From contig NC_039490.1 of the NCBI RefSeq assembly GCF_003590095.1, positions 3,861,834 through 3,925,833 of the forward strand: 64,000 nt of DNA. Reading direction: 5' to 3'. The stretch's first letter is position 1; each line of letters opens with the position of its first letter. The position numbers were made by a program, and so were the translations under genes. Under the pieces are notes generated by a model, which was not told where the DNA came from, ran no database searches, and saw only the letters and a list, made by a program, of their open reading frames with translations. This DNA is from Trichoplusia ni. Its lineage: Eukaryota > Arthropoda > Insecta > Lepidoptera > Noctuidae. Shown here piece by piece: positions 1 through 11,199 of this stretch.

Positions 1-1180
1 GTTTTCATGAATACTTGTCCCGGCTTATTTAGGACTTCATTATTCCTTTCGACGAAATTTACTGTCTCGATTATGTATGCTGTCCTTTTTTATCAGCTCG
101 AGAATTACTTGTAACCACTATCTCAGAACGTTGCGTGATGCAATTTAAAATGCATACTTTTATCCGTAACTTATTAATTAATTAAAACCTCCTTTTTAAT
201 GCGTCACATTTTTTTACATGTACTTCTAAAAATGGAGGTTACTCAATTTGGCTGTATATATGTTTTTTTATAGCAGGAATACGTCATAGATGTGTCTATC
301 AACTGTCGCTTAAATAGAATACCAAAAACAACAGTCAATTCGCTCCCAACAGGTCCTGCGAAACAAGTTACAAGATGTTTATTTGACATTGAAAAGGTTT
401 CCGTAATATACTTTTAATTACATTTCTAACTCGTTGGCGGTAATTAAAAGGTCAACTCGGTAATTACGTCACCCTAACGTACACCATTTAAAGGCGCTCT
501 GACATTCGATTAAATTTAGCCGATATTACCTAATAGTAAATTAGAAGGAGTACATTTAAGGTTTTTGTTCAACTTTTATTTAGAATTAACAAACTTCGGA
601 CTAAATTAGTCAATAACAGCTAGTAGTCGTATAAATAACTAGCTTTATCTTACGTAGTCGCCGGCGTGGCTGTCAGTTATAGCTAAAAAAATCCTTCATA
701 ACGCAGTATGTTCACCCAGTGTCATCTAACTCCATACCAAATTTCATCAAAGTTGGTCCAGCTGTTTGAGAGTAAAGAGGTAACTATCGCCTTTACAAAA
801 TGTGTAAAGAGATTTGAAAACGGATTATATTCGTACATCGGTTTATAGCTATTTTTTGTCACTGAAACACGTTGAACGAACTGAAACGAGTTCATAGTTT
901 GTATTGTGAAGGATAACTTTATTATAGAGCACTAACATCCCTTCGCCCACGCCGCTAAAAATAGCAGTATGTCAGTGGCGCACACTGAACTCAATTCTTT
1001 TCTATATTCTGACGTTTTTCAAAGCTTCAACAATGAAATATTCCTTTCTAACACACTTATACATAAAGGTGTATACATTGACTTGATCATTTGCAATAGA
1101 CACGTTTCTACATGGTTTTTCAGGCCTTATTAAATGTAGTTGTAAATTGATTAGTAATAATTGTATAAAAGAGTGCCTAA
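1..1180. other. AT-rich non-coding flank or intron
   Basis: No exon with coding bias and splice sites was found. Around 705-785 there is a short stretch beginning near 'ccaaatttcatcaaagttgg' that resembles the 3' part of lepidopteran RTE-like LINE or Helitron repeats; a related fragment lies at 39885-39990. The rest shows nothing I can name. It is probably an upstream intron or 5' flank of the lilli gene that starts outside the window. Confidence 0.5.
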
Positions 1181-1462
1181 TCTTCTAATATATAAAATTC
1201 CCGTGTCACGATGTTAGTTACCGTACTCCTCCGAAACGGTTCGACCGATTTTTATGAAATTTTGTATACATATTGGGTAGGTCTGAGAATAGAACAACAT
1301 CTATTTTTCATACCCCTAAGTGATAAGGGTTGCACACACTAAAAAAAATATATTTTATTTTTTGGACGAAATTGTTTGTTTTTATTTTTTTTATAATGTG
1401 GCATTAAAAATACATAAACCTAGAAAAAAAATCGGCAAAACAACGTTTGCTGGGTCAGCTAG
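1181..1462 (+). mobile_element. Lep1-like non-autonomous Helitron
   Basis: The element begins with TC after an A and ends with CTAG before a T, as Helitrons do when they insert between A and T. The body carries phrases typical of the Lep1 family of moths and butterflies: a start near 'taatatataaaattcccgtg', an internal 'catacccctaagtgataagg', and the 3' end 'gctgggtcagctag'. It is about 280 bp, has no coding capacity, and would depend on Rep/helicase supplied elsewhere. Boundaries are read by eye; the 5' end could instead be 1184. Confidence 0.75.
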
Positions 1463-2573
1463 TAAACTATATAAACGGAAAAAATACACTAAATGTTGTA
1501 AATTAATTTATGATGAAATTAACCTAATCAATTGGTAAGGTCCAATTAACCACTTTGTTAATTAAATTGTGCTAGATTTTTTTTAAAGCAAATAACATAA
1601 ATAGCATTTAATAGGTGTGATATTATGTTAATCACTTATATTGCAAGTAAGAAGCATGAAACTTAAAAGGTAACAAATTGAAAGATTATAAAAGATACAG
1701 ACAGTCACGTTATTTGTAGACATAGGATGTCTTTCACAGCTCTTAACTGTGAAAATTTTATCGTGCATAAATTGTCTTTCAAATGTGTTCACGGAAACTG
1801 AGAAAACTCAGCAACAGTTGTAATGCTTAGCATATTCGTCGCACTATCGCTGCTTACGCCAAGGTTATAGTGGTAAGCGTTTAGCGATTCGACTGCAAGA
1901 GCGAAACGAGTTCAATATGGAGTTTTGCACATCTAAAAGTACCTAATATTATTTCGAGTGCGGAGTTTATGAATTAAAAAAAACAAGTACATGTTACACA
2001 AAATCAATCAAGTCATATGACACCGTTTACGATACCCGTAATCTAGCCAGGTATATAACATGGAAGTGAGAAATTATCTAATAAGTTGCTTAAAATTCGA
2101 TGTCGTTCTGATCGTTTATACAAATTAAAAATCGCTTGTTGTTTTGATGTTACCACAAAGCCCGTCTTTCTACTTCCATGATTTTTCTTTTTTACTCGCG
2201 TCTCGCATCCCATTCGCGCGTCGCGTCGCGTTCTAATGTAACCTCAGCCTTATTCGCGGCCTGTCGCACTGACTGCACTCTACGCCATGATTTATGTATA
2301 CGCCCTTACATTTTCTTCGTATTCCTGTAAAACGCCAAACTTTCAGCTCTAGACTGTAAACTAGAAATGTATTACGTTTTCAATGACAGATATAAACTAA
2401 AGAGAGTGGAGAAGTTTGACAGAATGCCACGTTTTACGCTGATCGTGTTAAATAAACAGAAGTGCTTCAAGTATAGTAACCTTCAAGCAACTTCAAATAG
2501 TTTCGTTTTATGTGAGATCTTTAAATCTATATTATATTGCTTTCTATGGACTTACACACATGAAAACACTTAA
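1463..2573. other. non-coding, no recognisable feature
   Basis: AT-rich sequence with a small CpG-rich patch around 2195-2280. No coding exon, RNA gene or repeat boundary could be supported. Confidence 0.4.
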
Positions 2574-2790
2574 GGCAGGTTTGAGCATTGCTCACCACGC
2601 CTATTTACTGCAGATTGGCGACTTCAGATTCCTATATTTTTAATTCAAGTTTCCTCACGATGTTTTCGTTCACCGTTTGTCAGTTGTGTCTCAGAATAAG
2701 AAAGAAAGTACAAAGAACTTTTGGGATAGAAACTGCACCTTTCGCATATAAGTTCATTCCAGGCCAGAATCAAAGCTTGTAAATATTTCG
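2574..2790 (+). repeat. non-LTR retrotransposon/SINE 3' fragment
   Basis: The stretch contains 'gcgacttcagattcctata' followed by 'tttcctcacgatgttttcg', hallmark phrases of an abundant lepidopteran LINE/SINE tail. A second diverged copy lies at 47636-47900 in a Bap170 intron. It overlaps two short spurious ORFs that should not be called genes. Confidence 0.7.
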
Positions 2791-3652
2791 GGCGGCTGTA
2801 GGTGAGATGGCTTCGGACCGTATCGTGGTACGATTCGTAACGCATAGCGATCGAAATTCTGAGTGCCGCAACACTTTAACGTAGAATTTTGTACTGTAGG
2901 TACTTGTAAACAGAAATTGTGTCGAAGTTGAATTGAGTAACACTGACATACCAGAATTGACGAATTTGTATTAAAAATGCAGCAGTCAGAGGCGTCAGAG
3001 CCTGCTTTAATGGGAATAGGCAAACTGCATAAAACTTTGAAAAAAATATGAACGAGGCGGTTCATGCTACAGACCCAATTTCCGATGGAAGAATTAAAGG
3101 AAATGATACATTATTTTTCCCTTGTGTTTAAAAGTATCTTATCCCAAAAAAAAAGAACTAAAAGCTAGATGATATCAACAACGAGAAATATTTTTTGTAA
3201 CACATCATTAGTACCTAGTATTAATGAGACTGTTTATCCAGTTGAACAAAACTAGAAATAGTTTTTTTTCCTTTCCTATAAGGATTTGCTCTTCTTAAAT
3301 ATCGCTAATGAGCTATTGAATGACTTAGTAACAACTTACCTTAAAAGAAATAGCGAGAAATACAAGCGAACCTATTTATAACGATTATATGGTACAATAC
3401 GAATGACGTCATACCTCAGTATTCTATATTTAAACGTGAATGAATGAAGTTGAACCCTTATTTACTGGGTACCGCTAAATTTATCCATTTCAAAGAATTA
3501 CCTTTTGTTTTCAATAGCTGAGTGGATGAAAGAAATATGTAACAGTACGCAAATCAGAGTGTATTTACAGCTCTATATTTAGAATAGCTTTTATATGTTT
3601 GCTTGATGTTACGAAATGAGTTAAAATAAAAACAAAATATCCTCCAGACGTC
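2791..3652. other. non-coding, no recognisable feature
   Basis: Nothing coding or repetitive was recognised. The octamer TGACGTCA occurs at 3404-3411. Confidence 0.4.
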
Positions 3653-3744
3653 ATGACTTATGTAATTTATATTGTTTGTTTACTAACCTCGTTAATTTGC
3701 ATTGGTTTGAATATTTTTGAGAAGGAGCCTCTACCTTTAATGAC

Positions 3745-3990
3745 TTTAGAGACTTCTGTTTCAATCGATTTGAAATCGATGGATCTCGACACTAGCGCCA
3801 TTAGAACAATTTCACAAGTTGAAACTCGATCAACATCTAACAACGCTGATAACACTGAATCGCTACTAGATCTTGGTTTCATTCAATACTCCATTTCAGG
3901 ACTAAATCAAGAATCGAATGACAAACAAAACCAAACCAGTTTTCTGCGTGCTGTACTGTAATCAAATACAAAAGAGTCTGCATTTTTATT
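3745..3990 (+). repeat. unnamed interspersed repeat, copy 1
   Basis: This segment aligns by eye with 63370-63640 near the other end of the window. Shared blocks include 'ctcgacactagcgc', 'gatcttggttt' and a diverged block around 'aggactaaatcaagaa'. An open frame of 102 codons (3653-3961) runs into it with a hydrophobic start, but the second copy is riddled with differences, so the ORF is best read as a chance opening in a transposable element. I do not know the family. Confidence 0.55.
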
Positions 3991-4467
3991 TCAATCAACT
4001 TTAAATTTTGATCTTATACGTATGAACAACGTTACGTAAACACTGTAAAAATGGATCCCCAAGAAACTCCTGAGCTTTTATAATAACTTTTAGTGTACCA
4101 TTCAAAGTTACCCAACACTTATCGTAAAGTAGATTTTGCAGACACCATTTCCTTACGATTTAAGAAAACAATTTTATGAGTGAAAGGCTCACCCCCGTAC
4201 CACTAAACGAACTAACTCTTTATTATATTCTCACAAACGAAAAAGTAATACGAGTATTTCATTTTACGTACAATCAAATAAATATAAAAATAACGGATAT
4301 TGTCGTATTTGGTTGCAAATTTTAATTGGAATTAGGATATAATTTAGCCTTTTATGTAACGGTCAGATCTGTCATGTCTGTTAAAGCCTCTTTGTTAATA
4401 TGTTTTGACAATCTGATTGTCTTAATTAACTTTTGTCGGCGACTGCTTCTAGGCAAAACATTCCGCC

Positions 4468-4535
4468 ACATTGTTTATCAATGTTGTACAGGAGTTTCAA
4501 TGATGAAACTCCTGTACAACAATGATAAACAACGT
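4468..4535. repeat. near-perfect 32-bp inverted repeat, 4-nt loop
   Basis: The arms 4468-4499 and 4504-4535 are reverse complements with two mismatches, separated by four bases. The inner 17 bp (gttgtacaggagtttca and its complement) are perfect. The flanks are not complementary, so the structure ends sharply. It may be a fold-back element core, a recent inverted duplication or a transcribed hairpin; no terminal repeats or target duplications were seen around it. Confidence 0.8.
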
Positions 4536-5809
4536 AAACCACCCAACACATAAGCTTGATGTATCCGGAAACGATCATAGTACCCATAACGAAATTCATC
4601 AGAAGCAGTAAATAGTAGGAGTAGAAAACAGCCACGACCCCCTGCACAGTTTCAACCATAACAGCAGGTTTTAAGTTAAACTTGCGAAATTAAATCATAG
4701 AAAAATATGCTTACAGTACATAAGTATTAAAACCAACCCATACTCAATATAGGTGACTTGTTCAAAAGCGGATGTTGTCTCAAGTTAAGCATAACACAAA
4801 CTATAACAAAGAATATTAATTTGTTTACTATTTAGTTTCAATTGTGTCGTGTCGTATGGAATATGGGTGTATTACAATTGTAATATGGTTTATGTGTTAG
4901 TGTTTCTGGTACGAGAAAGTTCTTATAAATTTAATTACCTGTGATCAATATTTCGGCAAAATAGAGATGGTCCTTACTCTTGCTTGATGCGCTTAAAAAA
5001 AATGTCTTGGAAAGAATCTGGCGATATTGGAATCTGACAAAGGATGGTAAAGGTAGGTATTAGGTTAAGAAGAATAGTGATACTCAATTTGTGTTTTGAT
5101 GAATGCAAACTCATTTATCTTTATGTTATTATTTTCATTTAACAGTTACAAAATAAGTCAAAAAAAAATATAAAAAAAAAATCGTCGCTAATAATAAGAA
5201 CATTCCAATATAGCGGTATCTTTTATAACATAATTGTAACACCGACTCTACATAGCAACAATGTTGGCATTACAATTCTGAGTGACAAGTGTATCCCTTC
5301 TACATACTCCTTATATAGCCGGCAAACATCGCATGCACAGCATATGCTGCATACAGCTTGCTCTTAGAAGAAAAAAGTTCATCATGTTATCAAACTCTCT
5401 TCACCCTTTTCCCCCACCAAGTGACCTTTATGCCATAGAAACACAAATAATAAAATTTTGTCCTATTAATGTTGATGAAATACTGAAGTTCAATCCACGT
5501 GAAAATTGTTTCCCGATAGCACTTTGTTAAGGTTTCCACGTTACCTGCCTTACCTACTCAATTAGAGTGGGGTTAACAATTTAATATCAATATTTAATTG
5601 TTGTATGAAATAACAGTGTTAATATGGGAAATCACTTTAACCTATGGGAGCTTGCAGGCTATAGATTCAACCAAAAATAGAATTGGTTTTACCAAGAATT
5701 TAAAGCTTTCTTATAGCCACTTGCAACTGCAAGAAGTACTCTTTCCAGCATTGTATAGAAACAAATAAAGTCGATTTGAGTCGCATATCTGTTAAGCATG
5801 AACTTAGCG
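4536..5809. other. non-coding, no recognisable feature
   Basis: AT-rich, with poly-A-like runs around 5158-5182. No exon or named repeat could be supported. Confidence 0.4.
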
Positions 5810-6009
5810 GGGCCCACAGCTCATTTTTTTTTTCTCTAGCCCACTGTGTCCCACTGCTGGGCAAAGGCCTCCCCCAAATCCTTCCACGACTCTCTATTCT
5901 GGGCCGCATGGAACCAGCCTGCGCGGTAAGCATTAAGGTCGTCTCGCCACCGCTTCCTAAGTCGCCCACGACGACGCCGTCCATCCGTTGGCTCCCATAG
6001 TGTGGTGAC
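5810..6009 (-). mobile_element. LINE fragment, interrupted by a hAT insertion
   Basis: The sequence around 5840-5870 contains 'gtcccactgctgggcaaagg', the reverse-oriented signature of a very common lepidopteran CR1/RTE-like LINE tail. The same signature occurs at 27036-27085 and 56059-56105. The fragment is split at 6009 by the hAT-type element and continues at 7531 with the duplicated 8-bp target. It is a decayed remnant with no coding capacity. Confidence 0.7.
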
Positions 6010-7530
6010 CAGGGACCGGCCGGATACTCATTGAAAGGGTTTTTGAAGGGGTTTTTTTAAGCGCTTCAAGAAAAAACCCTATGACATATGTTACACCTTC
6101 GAACGGATTATTGCAACCCTGTTCCGAACAGGTTACCCTTTCACTACCCTGTAACACTGTAACAGGGTAACCCACTCCAACCTAAGACAATGTAATATGC
6201 ACTCTTTATCATAGACATTAGTTTGAAAATAGTATAACCACGAGCGCACGTGACATCTTACCGCCCAGCGGCGCCATTGTTGCACTTACCGAGCGACTTG
6301 CAAACATGGAATAAAAATCATTGTGGATATGATCTTACAGTTTAATTTTGTTGTGATATATATTTTTCGTGTCTATACTTGTAGACCAGGGTCGATAATT
6401 TTTAAAACCAAAAAATAATAATAGTAGGATGAAACCCATTAGAAAAGAAGGGGAATATTATAAAAAATTAAAAATGATAGGAAAAATAATTTACGGGTGA
6501 TCTGAGGTCGGGAAGGGGGTGGGAGTGACGTTTGAAGAGTAAAATAAGGGTTTTTCTCAATTTCCGGCAAAAGTAAAATTCGTATCGAAAAAAGTCAAAT
6601 GGCAAAGTTGTAGGTAATAAAAAGATCTAAAACTTTTGTGTTTACATTTTTTTCACATAACCTCAAAATTTATGTGAAAAATCCAAAAAACCAAGATTGT
6701 GGTTTTTTATTTTTATCTTTTACAAAAATTTATTTTTGTAACGAAATTTGGTGAACTCTTACTTTTTTGTGTCCCAAATACGCTGTAATTTATTAGATTA
6801 AAAATATTTATTTTTTCACCTTATTTTGAATTAATATAAAAAACACTCTAATTTTCAATCGAAAATTCACCCGTCAAATCTTCTCAGAAAATGCAAAAAA
6901 TGAAAAAAAAACTTGTTTTCGATTTTTTTTAAATTATTATAAATAATTTCATCTAAAAAATTGATCTCATTTTGTGTTCAATAGACCAATAATCGAGGAA
7001 GGTTTTAGGCTAGGTATATAAAATTACGCTGCAACTAATAGGAGCGAAGATTTAATGGAAAATGTGGCAAATACGGGGAAAAATATTAATCTTCGAGGGC
7101 TTTCGTTCAAAAATTCCTAACTTATATCTTCTAACCAAGCGGACGAAGTCGCGGGCAACACGACGTTTCGCGCGTAGGTAGTTTGTCCGAGAGGCGCGAG
7201 TCGCGGCGCGACGCGTCGGCGATAGAAGAAAATCAGCTTTAGTCTTAGTAAAGCAATGAGGGGCCGCTAGGGTGCAAGTATGCAGCTCAAGTTTAGTGGG
7301 TAATTCAGGGTAACACGAATAAAAGCCTTTCGTGAAGGTAACCACTTCAAAGGGTTAAGTTATTGAAGGGGTTAACCCCTTCACGTGGTTACCATAATGA
7401 AGGTGTTAACCATTTCGCTGGGTTTCGAGGATGTAACTCGAACAAAAGGTAACACTGCGATATGAGTTACCCCGTGTACGGGTTACCCTGTCAAACGGCT
7501 TAACTCTAAAGTGGGGTTGTCCGGTCCCTG
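6010..7530. mobile_element. non-autonomous hAT-type DNA transposon, 1521 bp
   Basis: Terminal inverted repeats are exact over 10 bp (CAGGGACCGG at 6010 and CCGGTCCCTG ending at 7530). They are flanked by a perfect 8-bp target duplication, gtggtgac, at 6002-6009 and 7531-7538, which fits the hAT pattern nTnnnnAn. The ends are rich in repeated GGTTAACC/GGTTACCC-like motifs (about 6115-6175 and 7340-7500), as expected for subterminal transposase-binding sites. The centre (6430-7000) is very AT-rich. No transposase frame is present; the largest ORF (97 codons, minus strand, 7052-7345) has no recognisable domain. Exact target duplications suggest a fairly recent insertion. Confidence 0.85.
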
Positions 7531-7600
7531 GTGGTGACTTTGGCCCAACGATTGCTTTCCATGCGGCTAACACAGCTCATTACTGACAGAAAATTTTAAA
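7531..7600 (-). mobile_element. continuation of the LINE fragment after the hAT insertion
   Basis: The sequence resumes with the second copy of the 8-bp target and continues the LINE-like sequence interrupted at 6009. The distal end is indistinct. Confidence 0.55.
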
Positions 7601-10600
7601 ATCAGGGAACAGGCCTCAAACACCCAGAGTCCTTTTGTTGAGTTGGTGAGTTCCTCAGCCTCGGCTATTTGTCGACCTGTAGTAACTATAGACCTTACCG
7701 GTAACAACATAAGAGATAATCCGTGGATGCGATTATACGAATAGATCACACATGCACAATACGCTTGCGCCGTTTAGTCTATCCGTCCCGCTCCGTACCG
7801 TTCTAACGCAATTTGTTCCAATATTTGAACGAAATTGTTTCAATCCACCAAAATAGTTCGCAAGTTGTTTAACAAAACGAAACCCTTTATTACGCAATGA
7901 CGTCACGTTCCTACTCGCATCGGAGGCATCAAAACAAGTCTCAAACAATTCGCCATTTACATGATGGATTCGCAACGGCAAACGGTAACTTGTATACGTC
8001 ACATGAAAAACTATCGCACGCACGCACCCGGCTCGCCTTATACAGCGGGCTATAAGGCCATCGATGGAGTAACACCCACTGGCCCCGTGGAAATAAACGT
8101 AATCGTTTTATTACTTCACGTAATTACAATGCGTAGAAGAACAACCTATAGCGTCGTATGGAATGAAAAAAGTCACATGATTCTCGGTAATATTCCTAGA
8201 TATTGTTATTTTAAAATTAAATTGAAATTCTAAAGTTGGACATAAAAGCGGTTTAACCTTTAGCATTTTTCACGTAACACCGCACAATATCAGGCAATGT
8301 TTACCAACTCTCGTCGTACACGTGCGGTCCGTGCAACACATCCACGTGTACGCTAAGTAACGTGGGTGGTCATTACGCAAGTTAGCGCATGTCGCAGCCA
8401 GGAGCGCCGATGCTTCCGTACTCCGTACCACAGACACATAAATTAACGTACTATTCATACCCTTATTACTCCATTGAATTTAGGATGCGCGCAGCTAAGG
8501 CTGCAAATTTATTACATGACCGCCGGCAGTACTACGCCGAGTAGCCCGTATTCCGGAATATTTTGTTATTTTCTCCTGCATACAATACTTCCATTTGTTT
8601 CTAATCTGTGTTCCGTACTATGCAGTTGTGTGTCCATGACGTCACACGCGCTGCGCTCCACGTTACAACAAGCTACATAGCTTTAACCTATTTATAGAGG
8701 ACAAAGTTTGATGAGTGTGTTTTAGTTGCTTAAGAGCGTGGAATGTATGAATGGGATGTCGTCTAAGTATTTAAAACGCCGAGTTGTTTATTTTATTTCA
8801 ACGAATGTTTCGCTGACCTTTGTATAAATTTAGTCACGTTATTTGTTGTTTTTTGAAAGTCGATTACGAAGGGCTTTGGGAAATTTACAAGTGGATGAAA
8901 AAATCTGTGCGTAATTTCAAGTTCATGGGTTCACTGGGGTTCAAAGGTCGCGCCTACAGAAACGTATAACGACCTAGATAATACCAAGTTGTGTAGTGGA
9001 GTGGGCTGCAGGATCGGCCGTCATTTGTCTGACACTCACAAGTCACCGCTACCCTAGGGGTCGGTGACCTGACAGGCACAGTCCTTGCCTGACGTCACCG
9101 TCTCGGGGTAGAATTGTATTGTACAGCGTTCAGATATTCCCTCTACACGATTGGCGGGATAAGCCGCGAATGAGTGAACGAGTTTGATTGACGGAACCCA
9201 TTGATATTATTGATGGGATTTACAGGTGTTTACGTGGAAAATAAATGCCTTCTTTCAATCTTGATGTATACAGTCAATGTATGTTAATATTTTGTTATGT
9301 CTATACCATATTTATGATTGAATTTATCCTCTAAAAATACTAATAAATATCTACAAAATGGTTTTGTGATAACATTCCTGCATTTTAACGTAGTCTCAAA
9401 TCATTCGCTTTTTAACATGCCGTCGTAAACGAAGTACAAATCATTCCAAGTACACGTCACGTCCGTGAGAATTGTGAGAAATTGTGATGTTTACACAAAA
9501 CATAATTATGTACACCGCTGAGTTCAAGGCACTTTTATAGGTTGTTTAAAGTCGACAGGGTATCGGCTTGGCACCGAACCTACTGCCGTCGTGTTTACAT
9601 TCACTACGCCTAAGTAAACATCGTTCGCTCTCCGCTGGGATGCACTTATACATGGTGTATGTGTGCCGCAGTCAAACCTCACAATCAGACTCTTTAGTTA
9701 ATTACTTGACTGCAGTAGTTGGGGTTACTAATGTACTACAGTTTTTGTAGAATTGCTTCATTTGGTCATGCATTTTACTCCTATAAATTTCAAAAAGTTT
9801 TATACATGGAAACATTTTAGTTGTCTCTATAACTACCTAATCTTTTTTCATTTGCTGAGCAAAAAAACTATCGGCTCTTAAATAAAATAATGACTTTTGT
9901 TCACGGCCAATTAAACATGATTGTATTCAAAATCGAATTCAACTTATCCTGTCACGAATCAAGAGAGAACTATTTCGTACAAACTAACGAATTAAACACC
10001 ACTTTACGGTGCGGTTATATTTAATAAAAAACGAATGCTTTGATAAAACACATACCTACAGTGAATATCTTATTGCATCGTTAAAAAGACTTGAGCAGAC
10101 GCGGCGGGGTAATGTATAGTCCAGTCGCAGCCGTTTTGAATATGTCTAATTTATCGACGTGCCTGCCACTTGTACGGTGGCATTTATTATGCATAGGGTT
10201 ATTTGTGAGCGTTGTCGTAGCTAATGAATACTCACTGTGGAATCCAAACTATAGTTCGAGGTACCTATGTCCGTACAGTACTATCGCCATCACCTAAACG
10301 CGTAAATCGAACATTCTGCCAATAATATTTGACTAAATTGAATTATTCTGTCTGACAGATTTTTTGACAGATTTTCAAAAAATCTGTATCGAGTATGTAT
10401 TTTTAATTTTATACATTATAAAGTAAGGAAGATAAAAAACACTTTGAGTAAGGTAGTGGGGGGCTAAAAGCATCACTTGCTAGTAAAAGCGAACTAGTAA
10501 GTGACGTCATACGCGATTTTCAATCACTGTATCACCTTCATTTTTTGTTCAAAAGACAAAATACGTGTACATAATTTTTTGGAAATATCTAGCGGACTAA

Positions 10601-11199
10601 ACAGTTTTTTTCTGTCAAATACCCGATTCAAAAGTACTCCTCAATCACTCACATTAATAAGCATTGTTCTTGATTTAAAACCGAACGTAATACAATTGAT
10701 TGACTTTATTCTGACATTATCTGGCACTTAGCAAGCAATCTGCTTAGTGGCAATAATAAAAAAACGTCTCTCACATTAAAGAGATTGCTTAGGACAGTCA
10801 GCTTACTTGAGACTTGAAAGCTCTCGCAAATATTGTCGAGAATCGTAAGGAGGCAGGTGGTTCTTAAGATCGCTTTTTGCTTAAATGTGTCGCGGTCTCG
10901 CTTCAGTAGCCGACCGGCGACAAATGGTTACACGAACCGATACACTCCACACATTAATACAACCTCCTTAATTACTCCACTATATTATTTGATACGACAC
11001 ATTTTTCAACAAATAAACGTATCGAGAGATTAATTGAGGTTTTAATGAGAATTTATTGGTTTGCTCGAACGGTACATAATATAATTATTAATTTGTATGT
11101 TTTAAGTTACCTAACGGGGATAATTTATATAATTGACGTTTTTACGACCGTTTTATGTTTTTTGAACTTTATACTTCAATGTTTTGTTTATTGTTGCAG
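7601..11199. other. non-coding intron or flank of lilli
   Basis: No coding exon with splice sites and coding bias was found before the exon at 11200. Several TGACGTCA octamers occur here (7898, 8637, 9090, 10502). A small palindrome with GTCACCG arms sits near 9040-9070. Short ORFs at 8474, 9568, 10091 and 10501 lack recognisable content. Confidence 0.45.

Noticed and set aside
7052..7345. 97-codon ORF inside the hAT element
   Set aside because: No transposase motif; located in the subterminal and GC-rich part of a non-autonomous element.
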